Shown piece by piece: positions 45,120 through 53,348 of a stretch of DNA of 58,656 nucleotides (within the stretch, counting starts at the first letter, position 1; each line of letters starts with the position of its first letter). The DNA is from Nitrososphaerales archaeon (GTDB lineage Archaea; Thermoproteota; Nitrososphaeria; Nitrososphaerales; CADDZS01), in contig JASHOD010000155.1 in the NCBI GenBank assembly GCA_030041295.1, forward strand, positions 1 through 58,656. Reading direction: 5' to 3'. Below the pieces are notes generated by a model. That model ran no database searches and was not told where the DNA came from. It saw only the letters and a list, made by a program, of their open reading frames with translations. The position numbers and the translations under genes are program-made.

Positions 45120-45299
45120 GTGTCTTTAGAATTAAAAGAGAGATATTCAAAATTGCGAAATAAAACCAAGGTTTCGACGAAAAAGAGCGTAAATTATAAT
45201 CAAAGAGCTAGTGCAAAACCAGTAGTCGTCATTGCGGGCGGATTAGGACTGGTCAGTACGGCAACAGCCGCCTTCAAGTGGAGGATCACTGCCTCTTGA
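45120..45299 (+). CDS. Small membrane ORF between cdvB and cdvC, 59 residues
   Basis: A frame of 59 codons starts with GTG right after the cdvB stop (TAA-GTG) and ends with a TGA that overlaps the TTG start proposed for cdvC (TTGA). The product has a basic soluble start (ELKERYSKLRNKTKVSTKKS, then VNYNQRASAK) and one hydrophobic span (PVVVIAGGLGLVSTATAAF) before a short KWRITAS end. The basic side should face the cytosol. The exact fit at both ends argues for a real gene, because a chance frame would not be expected to abut both neighbours. I recognise no family. It could recruit the Cdv filament to the membrane, but that is inference. Absence of an ATG is the main doubt. Confidence 0.5.
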   Translation: MSLELKERYSKLRNKTKVSTKKSVNYNQRASAKPVVVIAGGLGLVSTATAAFKWRITAS

Positions 45300-46579
45300 G
45301 CGAAAGTGCAGCAAAGGTACTCGAGACAGCGGCACAAAAATACGCCTCGGAGGCAATCAGGCTTGACTCCCAAGGAGCCCGAGGCATGGCGATCAAGAAT
45401 TATCAAAACGCGATTCAGACCCTAGTTCAGCTTGCTCAGCTTTATCCGGATTACAAATTGAACCCTATGTATCTGCAGCGAGCCCAGTTGTATCAGGAAA
45501 GGGTCAAGGCGCTACAGTCCGCCCACGGCATAGAACCCCCAAGTGAAGACGCTGAATCTGGCCTTGGAAACTTCACTTTCACAAGACCATCGAAATCTGT
45601 GGCTGTTCAACAAAATGCCAGCTCGCCTGCATCTTCCTTTCCTTCGCCGACTAACAGTATTCCTGTATCGGGCAAGTCGCCACAGGTTGTTCAACAGCTG
45701 AAGGCAAGTTACAACGACCTGATCATGAAGGAAAAGCCGAACGTAAAGTGGGACGAGGTCGTAGGTCTCGAAGATGCAAAGAAAGCGCTTCGCGAGTCAA
45801 TCATTTTTCCGGTTCACAGACCAGATCTTTTCCCTCTCGGATGGCCCCGGGGTCTGTTAATGTACGGCCCTCCAGGTTGCGGAAAGACACTGCTAGCCGC
45901 CGCTACCGCTTCGGAGATTGATAGTTATTTCATAACCGTTGACGCAGCCTCAATCATGAGCAAGTGGCTAGGGGAAGGGGAAAGAAATGTTGCAAAGCTC
46001 TTCAACTCCGCGAGAAAACTACTCGACGGAGATGCCAAATCCGTGATTGTGTTCATAGACGAACTGGATTCAATTCTGGGATCGAGGTCAAACGAAGTTG
46101 GCGGCGAAGTTCGGGTTCGGAATCAGTTCTTGAAGGAAATGGACGGAATCGCTGACAAGGGAAAGAACCTCCACCTCTACATCATAGGAGCTACAAACAA
46201 GCCCTGGTCACTAGATATACCGTTTCTGCGGAGATTCCAGAAGAGAATCTACGTTCCCTTGCCGGACGTTCGGGCGAGAATGCAGATGTTGAAACAGTAT
46301 ACCGCACCGCTCAAAATGGATACCGAACTGAAGCTCGATGACCTCGCAAAGATGACAGAGGGTTACTCTGGTTCTGATATGCGCGATATCTGTCAGGCAG
46401 TTCAGTTGCGGGTCGTATCGGAGCTCTTTGATTCACACGGGGCCGAAGACAAAGAAGTCCAGCCCCGACCGATTGATGTCAACGATTTCAAGGAAACACT
46501 CCGAAACAGACGCCCGAGCGTCTCGCAGGATATGTTACGCGGATATACCGCCTGGGCGGAAAACTTCAAGGCACTATAA
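45296..46579 (+). CDS. cdvC: Vps4-like AAA ATPase CdvC
   Basis: CdvC disassembles ESCRT-III filaments. The N-terminal MIT domain (SESAAKVLETAAQKYASEAI, then RGMAIKNYQNAIQTLVQLAQ) is followed by a linker and one AAA module. Walker A is GPPGCGKTLLAAATASEI, Walker B VIVFIDELDSILGSR, sensor region YIIGATNKPWSLDI, and the arginine finger region FLRRFQKRIYVPLPD. A C-terminal Vps4-type helix is present (LRGYTAWAENFKAL). An earlier GTG (45278) is possible, but the TTG at 45296 begins directly at the MIT helix and overlaps the small ORF's stop as TTGA. The same TTGA coupling occurs in the Lrp-LLM operon. Confidence 0.95.
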   Translation: MSESAAKVLETAAQKYASEAIRLDSQGARGMAIKNYQNAIQTLVQLAQLYPDYKLNPMYLQRAQLYQERVKALQSAHGIEPPSEDAESGLGNFTFTRPSKSVAVQQNASSPASSFPSPTNSIPVSGKSPQVVQQLKASYNDLIMKEKPNVKWDEVVGLEDAKKALRESIIFPVHRPDLFPLGWPRGLLMYGPPGCGKTLLAAATASEIDSYFITVDAASIMSKWLGEGERNVAKLFNSARKLLDGDAKSVIVFIDELDSILGSRSNEVGGEVRVRNQFLKEMDGIADKGKNLHLYIIGATNKPWSLDIPFLRRFQKRIYVPLPDVRARMQMLKQYTAPLKMDTELKLDDLAKMTEGYSGSDMRDICQAVQLRVVSELFDSHGAEDKEVQPRPIDVNDFKETLRNRRPSVSQDMLRGYTAWAENFKAL

Positions 46580-46588
46580 TGTCGAGAG

Positions 46589-46813
46589 CTATGTTTTCCT
46601 AAGATATTCCCAAGCAACGAAAGCGACAAATGAGATAACGAAAGAAGTGACCGCTACTAAATCCTCGGGTACGGGCACGTAGACAGAAAGTGGCGAATAC
46701 TGATGGACAAAATGATTGATCAGATTGTCGGCGACTACATATGCCCACAAGATAAGAGAATAAATCCATAGTCCCATCAACGCCGAGGTGGCAAGTTTTC
46801 TGGTTTTCGTCAA
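46589..46813 (-). CDS. Small two-helix membrane protein, 74 residues
   Basis: After a basic start MTKTRKLATSALM there are two hydrophobic spans (GLWIYSLILWAYVVA and LVAVTSFVISFVAFVAW) separated by a polar loop with HFVHQYSPLSVYVPVPEDL, and a basic end EYLRKT. Both ends should be cytosolic. The ORF is full length, begins with ATG, and ends 9 bp from the convergent cdvC stop. The KLAT.ALMGLWIYSLILW start looks like a conserved thaumarchaeal small membrane protein, but I cannot name a family with certainty. Function unknown. Confidence 0.6.
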   Translation of the reverse strand: MTKTRKLATSALMGLWIYSLILWAYVVADNLINHFVHQYSPLSVYVPVPEDLVAVTSFVISFVAFVAWEYLRKT

Positions 46814-46872
46814 GTTTTTCTCTCCCTGGCTTTGGATTTGAACAAAGATTTCTTGGAGAAAATATGATCTAA

Positions 46873-48186
46873 CTAGGGTTTCAGCCGCTCGGGGGTTCTC
46901 GGAAACAAAGTCGCTTCTCTGATATTCTCAATTCCAAGCACCTGCTTTGTAAGGCGCTCAATTCCGATCGAGAAACCACCGTGGGGAGGCACGCCATACC
47001 TAAAGTTCTCAGTGAACCAGGATATCTCTAACTCGTTCATCTTCTTGATTTTCACCTGTTCCATCAGTTTCTCATTTCTGTGCTCCCGCTGACCTCCGGA
47101 GGATAGTTCGAGGCCAAGGTAAACGAGATCAACGGACCTAGCCCACTCTGGATCTTCGTCAACCCGCATTACGTAGAACGGCTTTACTGCGAAGGGGAAG
47201 CGATTTATGAAAAAGAAATCGTGCCCTGTTTTTTCCTTCATGTGTCTTGCGAGGGTTTGCTCGGCTTCCCTGTTCAAATCTTCGCCGTGTGGGACTTGCT
47301 TTCCGTACTGCTTTAGAATTTCGTAGATTTCGGGAAACCGAATCTCGGGAAAAGGGGTACTTGGTTTTTCTACCTTCTTTCCAAGAATCTCCAATTCCTC
47401 TTTGCAATCCGCCGCAACTTTTCCGAGTGCATGAGATACAAGCTCCTCTTCTACTCGTTCGGTGTCGGTTTCGTCTGAAATGAAACTGAGCTCACAAACG
47501 CAGCTCCGATGCTCAGACGTATGGTTCGGACTGTGAGACATTTCAGCTCTCCAATTCGGGCCAAATTCAAACATCTTGTCAAAGCCCGCCGCCATAGTAA
47601 GCTGCCTGTGGAGCTGAATATCCTGTCGCAGTGAGGCAGGATTGCCATAGTAATCAATTTTGAATACTTCAGCTCCGCCTTCACTTACTCCCCCAATTAT
47701 TGAGGGAGTTGAAACTTGGATGAAGCCATTCATCCTTAGCCATTCTTCCAGTCCTTCGATCAGTTTTGCTTGGACCTTGAAAACCGCAAAGTTCTTGGGT
47801 CGGCGAAGATCTAAGGCTCGCCAATCCAGCCTCGTGTCAAGCTGAGTTTCCGCTTCACCGCTCAAATCAAGCGGAAGCGGAATCGCTGCTCGATTCAACA
47901 CCGTGATCGATTTTGGTTGCAATTCCGGTCCAATTTTGGCAATTTGCTTTTCTAGAACAGTACCAGTTACCGCAACCACGTCTTGGAGGTTGAGCGATTC
48001 TGAATTCTTCACGACATCTTGAGGAGAATTTTTCTTATGAACGGTAACTTGCGTTATGCCCGTTCGATCCCTCACAATAATGAACCTAAGATTGGGAAGC
48101 TCCTTTACATTTTCAACCCAGCCTGCAATGGTTACCTCCCTTCCCTTATTTTCCATTAAGGAGTTTGAGTAATGAGTTCTAATCAT
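46873..48186 (-). CDS. aspS: Aspartyl-tRNA synthetase
   Basis: An archaeal-type class IIb synthetase. The OB-fold anticodon domain opens MIRTHYSNSL and VTIAGWVENVKELPNLRFII. The class II motifs are seen at TRLDWRALDLRRP and FQVQ-like helix (motif 1), FEFGPNWRAEMSHSPNH (motif 2), and PPHGGFSIGIERLTKQVLG (motif 3). Positions reported to separate tRNA(Asp)-specific from non-discriminating archaeal AspRS are mixed here: the Lys of AKIGPEL is kept, while the Trp after GWV is Glu. Whether it also charges tRNA(Asn) is open. The start was set at ATG 48186, because the upstream 11 residues are not family-like. Confidence 0.95.
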   Translation of the reverse strand: MIRTHYSNSLMENKGREVTIAGWVENVKELPNLRFIIVRDRTGITQVTVHKKNSPQDVVKNSESLNLQDVVAVTGTVLEKQIAKIGPELQPKSITVLNRAAIPLPLDLSGEAETQLDTRLDWRALDLRRPKNFAVFKVQAKLIEGLEEWLRMNGFIQVSTPSIIGGVSEGGAEVFKIDYYGNPASLRQDIQLHRQLTMAAGFDKMFEFGPNWRAEMSHSPNHTSEHRSCVCELSFISDETDTERVEEELVSHALGKVAADCKEELEILGKKVEKPSTPFPEIRFPEIYEILKQYGKQVPHGEDLNREAEQTLARHMKEKTGHDFFFINRFPFAVKPFYVMRVDEDPEWARSVDLVYLGLELSSGGQREHRNEKLMEQVKIKKMNELEISWFTENFRYGVPPHGGFSIGIERLTKQVLGIENIREATLFPRTPERLKP

Positions 48187-48300
48187 TGAATCCAACGCTG
48201 CCAGAAAATAAATCTCCACAATGAGCCTAGGTTTTGCCTTTCATGCTCTATATTTCATTTTAAGCCCTACGATGAGAGTCTTCGAGCTCTCGGAATTTGC

Positions 48301-48810
48301 CTACGTTCGTTCGAACTCTACCATTAGGTCGATTCCGCGGGACTCTTGTAGAATCTTTCCGATCATTGCCGTGTCGTGCGGAAATCGTTCAGTCTTGCGC
48401 CCGGGAATCACAACCTTGGTGAGTTTGCTTCCATCGGGCAACCAGGCTGTGTTTATGTTCGAAATTCTAACGGGGAAGAAGAGATCTTCAAGGACTTTTC
48501 TGTCGGTCGTGTCCGCTTCGGTCAGCCAAACCTTGCCGCCGAGGATCGTCTGAAGTGTTTTCTGGAATGCCGGATCTCGGCGCAGAGGTGCCAATGACCC
48601 CGGTTCCAAAGTCAAAAGATAGTCCTGATCTACCTGTTCTGCCTTTACCAAATTTAGTTTCGAAATCTCGGGATTTTTCTCCCCGACCTTGGTTAGTTTT
48701 ATCGATACCTCTACGTCGCTATCGGTGAGTTGTCCGGACTTTAATTTTGCGTCACATTTCGGGCAAAGAATTCCTGTTCGAGCGTCAAAGGAGCAAATAG
48801 GAGTTTTCAT
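48301..48810 (-). CDS. Zinc-ribbon/KH-type archaeal RNA-binding protein (NusA-like)
   Basis: The N-terminus reads KTPICSFDARTGILCPKCDA, then KLKSGQLTDSDVEVSIKL, the pattern of a conserved archaeal protein with a short zinc-binding head and a following KH-like domain. The KH core corresponds to VKAEQVDQDYLLTLEPGSLA and ILGGKVWLTEADTTDRKVLE. A C-terminal beta-hairpin with NTAWLPDGSKLTKVVIPGR is also typical of this family, often listed as transcription elongation NusA-like or Zn-ribbon RNA-binding protein. A role in transcription or translation is likely but unproven. It lies upstream of aspS on the same strand, about 115 bp away. Confidence 0.6.
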   Translation of the reverse strand: MKTPICSFDARTGILCPKCDAKLKSGQLTDSDVEVSIKLTKVGEKNPEISKLNLVKAEQVDQDYLLTLEPGSLAPLRRDPAFQKTLQTILGGKVWLTEADTTDRKVLEDLFFPVRISNINTAWLPDGSKLTKVVIPGRKTERFPHDTAMIGKILQESRGIDLMVEFERT

Positions 48811-48892
48811 TCAGTAAAGTGTATTTGAGAAGCCTTAATCTAAAAAGATAGTGGCTTCCAGATAATACAAAGAAACTCTTCCGACGGTCACG

Positions 48893-50062
48893 TTAAGGCG
48901 GGTGGTCTGCGGAAGAGCCAATCTTACCCTCGTCTGAATCCGCAAGACCGTTGTTCGGATTTAATTTTTCGTTCTTTTCTACTTGCTCTTTAATTCTAAG
49001 GAGCTCAGATTTCTTCAAGGTCTTACTGGGTTTTTCCGAGATCAGGCCCTTTGGTCTAAAATATAGAACCAATATCAGCAGGGAACCGATTGCTATTGGA
49101 GTAACAGCATTGAGATCTATTGGTATGGAGATATTATGAGATCCAGCATATGTCTGAAAGTTCGTTACAAAATCAATAATCCCCTCAAACGAAATTGCGC
49201 CTATGACCATCCCAAAATTGTTAGCAGCGCCCCCAAGGATGACGACAACGAATGGATACAGCGTGAAATACTGTCGTGTAAAAGTTTCTGGGCTGATATA
49301 GGCTTGTTGTGTCACGACGAGCGCCCCAACAATACCACAGATTGCCGAGGAAACGATCAATATGTTTCTTCGAATGGCTACATTATTCTTACCAAGTGAT
49401 GCGGAAGACGCTTCATTATCCCTGACGGCGCGCATAGTTCTCCCTAAGGGAGACCTCGCTACCCTTTCTGAGTAAAGATAGACTCCTAGCGTGAAGAGAG
49501 CCAGTAGCCCAAGTAGCACAACCTTGCGATAGTCGAGGGTAGATCCTGTAAATCCCAAGATGTCAGGAATATTGAGCCCGTTGGGCCCGTCTGTGATTGG
49601 GGAATATGCTTGAACGAAAATGAGGAAGAATTCACCAGCCGCGAGCAAAAGCATGGCAAGATAATCTTCGCGTAGTCGAATCGCCGGATAGGATGCCAAA
49701 AAGCCGAAGATACCACCACAGGATGCTCCGATTGCTATCATGAACAAGAATATGCCCCAATTAAGCAGCGGATGACCATTTAGGGCCAAATCCATTGAAT
49801 TGTGTAGTCTGAATTGATTCTGAAGAAGGTCGCTAGCGCTTCCTCTTATGTTCAGAATCCAAGCCATCAAATAATAAGAGAGGGAACCGGAAAGCAAACC
49901 GCCCGCCGCTACGAATAGAACCTTCCCAAAGTTTGGGACCCCAGCATATCCGAATTCGAGGTTGATCGTAAGAGCTACTAGAAGATAGATGAGCGCTGCA
50001 ATTCCAAAATCGATAAGCGTAGAGATTACATTTATTCCGCCTATGGTTACAACAGGGATCAT
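48893..50062 (-). CDS. livM: Branched-chain amino-acid ABC transporter permease LivM
   Basis: A polytopic permease with LTINLEFGYAGVPNFGKVLF, the hallmark LivM segment, and GNLL-like LREDYLAMLLLAAGEFFLI and EAIRSD-type RTMRAVRDNEASSASLGKNN, the cytosolic coupling loop that contacts LivG/LivF. The C-terminal tail (KPSKTLKKSELLRIKEQVEK onward) is a long charged extension not usual in bacterial LivM. The ATG at 50062 overlaps the livH stop in ATGA, so this start is preferred over the one 30 bp upstream. It works with livH in uptake of Leu/Ile/Val or related amides and urea-type substrates. Confidence 0.9.
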   Translation of the reverse strand: MIPVVTIGGINVISTLIDFGIAALIYLLVALTINLEFGYAGVPNFGKVLFVAAGGLLSGSLSYYLMAWILNIRGSASDLLQNQFRLHNSMDLALNGHPLLNWGIFLFMIAIGASCGGIFGFLASYPAIRLREDYLAMLLLAAGEFFLIFVQAYSPITDGPNGLNIPDILGFTGSTLDYRKVVLLGLLALFTLGVYLYSERVARSPLGRTMRAVRDNEASSASLGKNNVAIRRNILIVSSAICGIVGALVVTQQAYISPETFTRQYFTLYPFVVVILGGAANNFGMVIGAISFEGIIDFVTNFQTYAGSHNISIPIDLNAVTPIAIGSLLILVLYFRPKGLISEKPSKTLKKSELLRIKEQVEKNEKLNPNNGLADSDEGKIGSSADHPP

Positions 50063-51027
50063 TTTTTGCTTCGCCTCATGATTCGCCGCCATCCGACGGC
50101 CGTAAGGCCCTGCGGGGCAATCAGTAGAGTGATAATCATAATTGCGAGTGGAATGCCTAACTGAAAGTTGTCAATATCGTACCCAGCGGAAGCGCTCACA
50201 AATTGACCCACAAGCTGACTTAGACCTCCAGTTATGTAAATTTCACCGAATCCAATCAGTAATCCTCCGATGATTGCACCATAGATGCTATTGAGCCCGC
50301 CTAAAACGCTACCAGCAAATATCGAAACAATGAGCAGTGAAGCTTGATTTTGGTTAGTTGTGTAGACAATTGAAAAGAGCCCTCCGGCAAAACCGGCAAT
50401 CCCGCCCGCCAAGAACCACGAGACCACGTAAACTCTTTCCACGTTGATTCCGACCGTCTTGGCAAGGTTAGCGTTTTCAATAGAGGCTCTCATCGCGATT
50501 CCGAACTTGGTCTTATTCAATAACAAATAAAGCGCAATGGAAATAGCGATCACCGATATCGGCCCTATGTAGAGTATTCCTGGCTCGCCAAATAGTCTAA
50601 AATCTCCCAGCTCATAAAGCGTATAGAAGTTCCCATAACCTCTGTCGCTTATTATTCGTCCATACAAACTTTCAATGTTTTCGACAAAGAGCAAATCTGC
50701 CCCAACAAAAATGAGATCTACTGCGAGAGTCGCAACCATCAACATAATTAGCGACGAGCCTTTTCGGATAAGAGGTCGCAGAACGACTAAATACATTAGG
50801 ACGGAAATCAGTCCTCCAAACAAGAATCCCAACGGAGTAGCAAGATACGGACTGTTTAGCTTCCACAGAATAAAAGCAGCGGCCGTTGCATAAGTTCCAG
50901 TCGTAACAAAATCAGCAGCCGCAAAATTAGGCACTTTAGTGGTGAGATAAGTTAAGGTTAGCCCCAAACACATAAGCGATACTAGTGAGCCAAATATGAT
51001 TGACTGTGTGATTAGGGGACTAATCAA
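50059..51027 (-). CDS. livH: Branched-chain amino-acid ABC transporter permease LivH
   Basis: The 322-residue permease begins SQSI-like ITQSIIFGSLVSLMCLGLTL and LTYLTTKVPNFAAADFVTTG, the LivH N-terminus (normally G-t-.aL.alGltLi). The coupling loop is MRASIENANLAKTVGINVER, and late helices include YGAIIGGLLIGFGEI. The start is TTG 51027. It is translationally coupled to livM. The binding protein and the two ATPases lie on the opposite strand, 66 bp away, so the transporter is built from two divergent transcription units sharing one promoter region. Confidence 0.9.
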   Translation of the reverse strand: MISPLITQSIIFGSLVSLMCLGLTLTYLTTKVPNFAAADFVTTGTYATAAAFILWKLNSPYLATPLGFLFGGLISVLMYLVVLRPLIRKGSSLIMLMVATLAVDLIFVGADLLFVENIESLYGRIISDRGYGNFYTLYELGDFRLFGEPGILYIGPISVIAISIALYLLLNKTKFGIAMRASIENANLAKTVGINVERVYVVSWFLAGGIAGFAGGLFSIVYTTNQNQASLLIVSIFAGSVLGGLNSIYGAIIGGLLIGFGEIYITGGLSQLVGQFVSASAGYDIDNFQLGIPLAIMIITLLIAPQGLTAVGWRRIMRRSKK

Positions 51028-51063
51028 TAGGGAAAGAACTCTTCCTAAAGTCGATGAGAACCA

Positions 51064-51071
51064 TTAAATAC
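51064..51071 (+). promoter_or_regulatory. TATA-like box of livK-livG-livF
   Basis: TTAAATAC is centred about 27 bp before ATG 51094. The spacing agrees with a leaderless transcript that begins at the start codon. The same short divergent region must also hold the livH promoter. Confidence 0.5.
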
Positions 51072-51093
51072 TTTCTGTCAATCTTGAGTTTTC

Positions 51094-52515
51094 ATGAATG
51101 AACTAACGCGCAAAGCAATTTCCACGATAGCTGTCGTCATAATCGTCGTCATAATAGTGATCGCGGCGGGCGTTGGCGTATACCTTGCCACAACTACCTC
51201 GAAGACGACAACGACATCATCATCTACTTCGAGCACCAGCACGAGTACCTCATCCATAGCACCCACATCTTGTACTAGTCCATCTACCTTCTGCTTCCCT
51301 GCAAAACCTAAGGGTAGCAATGCGACTTTGAGTGGCACGGTGACCATCGGAGTCATCACAGACTTGACCTCCAGTCTTTCAGCCATTGGTATCCCGATAG
51401 GATATGCGACTCAACTGGCCGCGCAAAATATCAATACTTGGCTTGCAGGAACACAATGGGCAGGTAAAATCACTTTCAAAGCGGATGTTGTGGACTACGC
51501 TCTAAAAAGTTCACAAGCGCTAACTGACCTCAGCACATTTGCAACTGATGGCGTTTCTGTAGTGATAGGTCCACTTGACAGCGGTACAGTGGGAGCGCTA
51601 TACTCTACAGCAGCATCAGACAACATTGTACTCATCTCTCCATCGTCAACTTCAGTCCTTTTGGCAGGAGTTAGCAATTACCTCTACAGGACCGTTCCAA
51701 ACGACGCTTTCCAAGCCCAGGCAGATTCACAGGAAATGTATCAAGACGGAGTCAGAAACCTCATAATCGTTTACACCAACCAAGCCTATGGTTCAGGACT
51801 GGCCAATGCCACTGCTGCCTTGTTCGCTGCAAAGGGCGGAAATGTAACTGCCAAGATACCGTACACGCCATCTACTACCTCGTTCGGACCCACTCTGCAA
51901 TCAATGGATTCAGCTTGGACAACGGCTGTAGCAAATGCAGGAGGCAATTCTTCCTCGGTGGCTTTCCAGGTAATCGGATACCAGGAAGTTGGAACACTTT
52001 TACAACAGGCATCCTCAAGCTACCCAGCTCTTCTAAACACTACTCAGCCATGGTATGGAACTGACGGAGAGGCAGACAACAATGCTTTCACAAATACAAC
52101 CTTCGCTACATATTCTGAGATGGTTAGACTCCCGTCTACTTTCTATGAAACTACGAATACTTCGGCTTCAGCCAACATATGCTCTGCAATCAATGCGAAT
52201 ACGAGCGGTGGATGCGATCCATATACTTTAGGCGCATACGATGATACATGGTTAGCTGCTGATTCAATAATGCAATGTGGGGTGAGCAGCGGTCTAGGAA
52301 CTTGCCTTTCAAGTGGGGCAGTTGCTCAAGTAGCCAATGAATCAGTGGGTGTGACCGGGCCTATGACGCTTGGCTCCGATCATGACCGAATTGGACAAGC
52401 TTATCTCATCTACGATGTCCAAACAATTTCTGGAGCCGCAACTTGGGTTATCGCGGGAAATTGGACCGTTACGACTGATACGGTCACATGGAACCAATAC
52501 GAACCGAAATTCTAG
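51094..52515 (+). CDS. Membrane-anchored substrate-binding protein of the liv transporter
   Basis: The N-terminus has a basic start and one hydrophobic anchor (AISTIAVVIIVVIIVIAAGV), then a Ser/Thr-rich linker (residues ~30-55), typical of archaeal binding proteins that are tethered and probably glycosylated. The folded part matches the periplasmic-binding-protein type I, LivK family: VTIGVITDLTSSLSAIGIPI, then YALKSSQALTDLSTFATDGV, IGPLDSGTVGALYSTAASDN and PSSTSVLLAGVSNYLYRTVP. It presents amino acids or amides to LivHM. 473 residues is somewhat long for LivK because of linker and inserts. A hairpin follows the stop. Confidence 0.9.
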   Translation: MNELTRKAISTIAVVIIVVIIVIAAGVGVYLATTTSKTTTTSSSTSSTSTSTSSIAPTSCTSPSTFCFPAKPKGSNATLSGTVTIGVITDLTSSLSAIGIPIGYATQLAAQNINTWLAGTQWAGKITFKADVVDYALKSSQALTDLSTFATDGVSVVIGPLDSGTVGALYSTAASDNIVLISPSSTSVLLAGVSNYLYRTVPNDAFQAQADSQEMYQDGVRNLIIVYTNQAYGSGLANATAALFAAKGGNVTAKIPYTPSTTSFGPTLQSMDSAWTTAVANAGGNSSSVAFQVIGYQEVGTLLQQASSSYPALLNTTQPWYGTDGEADNNAFTNTTFATYSEMVRLPSTFYETTNTSASANICSAINANTSGGCDPYTLGAYDDTWLAADSIMQCGVSSGLGTCLSSGAVAQVANESVGVTGPMTLGSDHDRIGQAYLIYDVQTISGAATWVIAGNWTVTTDTVTWNQYEPKF

Positions 52516-52543
52516 GGGAATTCCTCCCCTTTTCCCTTTTTTT
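52515..52543 (+). terminator. Terminator-like hairpin between binding-protein gene and livG
   Basis: GGGGA-ATTCC-TCCCC forms a perfect 5-bp stem that begins at the last base of the stop codon. T-rich TTTTTCCCTTTTTTT follows. In the middle of an operon this would partly end transcription, giving more binding protein than ATPase. Confidence 0.6.
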
Positions 52544-52552
52544 GTGACTTCT

Positions 52553-53311
52553 ATGGTATACGCGATCGAAGTCGAACACATCTACAAGTCATTTGGAAAT
52601 TTGAAGGCTCTTTACGACGTTTCTTTGACTGTTGATGAGCATACCATTACGATTCTAATGGGGCCCAACGGATCCGGCAAGACCACTCTGATCAATGTTA
52701 TTAGCGGATTTTACAAGCCTGACTCGGGCAACGTAATTTACAAAGGAAAATCAATTACTGGTCTACCTCCTCACAAGATCTACAAAGCTGGGCTCGCGAG
52801 AACTTTCCAGATCCCTGCACTCTTTCTCAAACTTACTGTTCTTGAAAACATAATGGTGGCGCGAACGGAAAAGAAAGGAGAAGGATTTAGAAGTTGTCTA
52901 TTTAAAAATCGTTGGGTTGACGAAGAGCGACAGACAGCCGAGGAAGCATTCAAGATTCTCGACATCGTCGGTTTGTCTCACATGTGGGATAAACAAGCAA
53001 GCGTCCTAAGCGGAGGTCAGATGAAACTACTCGAATTAGGGCGGGCACTCATGACTGGCGCGGAGACAATTCTGTTAGATGAACCGATTTCTGGTGTCAA
53101 TCCGAGCTTAGCGCACGATATCTTTGCAAAATTAGTGACCTTGCGGGATAACTACGGTATCACTTTTTTCATAATTGAGCATAGGCTCGACATCGCTTTA
53201 GGATATGTCGATAAAGTCGTAGCCATGGCTTTTGGGAAATTTGTCGTAAGCGGGTCTCCACAGGAGGTTACTTCCGACAGAAGAGTGATAGAAGCCTATT
53301 TAGGCGGCTAG
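52553..53311 (+). CDS. livG: Branched-chain amino-acid ABC transporter ATPase LivG
   Basis: The ABC domain starts YAIEVEHIYKSFGNLKALYD, with Walker A MGPNGSGKTTLIN, a Q-loop at ARTFQIPALF, signature LSGGQMKLLELGRALM, Walker B ILLDEPISGVNPS and H-loop FFIIEHRLDI. The longer loop after the Q-loop (EKKGEGFRSCLFKNRWVDEE) is typical of LivG. The open frame reaches back to 52370 over the binding-protein gene, but ATG 52553 directly precedes the first ABC strand. It energises uptake with LivF. Confidence 0.93.
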   Translation: MVYAIEVEHIYKSFGNLKALYDVSLTVDEHTITILMGPNGSGKTTLINVISGFYKPDSGNVIYKGKSITGLPPHKIYKAGLARTFQIPALFLKLTVLENIMVARTEKKGEGFRSCLFKNRWVDEERQTAEEAFKILDIVGLSHMWDKQASVLSGGQMKLLELGRALMTGAETILLDEPISGVNPSLAHDIFAKLVTLRDNYGITFFIIEHRLDIALGYVDKVVAMAFGKFVVSGSPQEVTSDRRVIEAYLGG

Positions 53312-53348
53312 GAAGAGGTAGTTATTCCTCACGCTCTCGCTAAATAAT

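Noticed and set aside
52370..52552. N-terminal extension of LivG
   Set aside because: It overlaps the end of the binding-protein gene and a terminator-like hairpin; ATG 52553 directly precedes the ABC domain.
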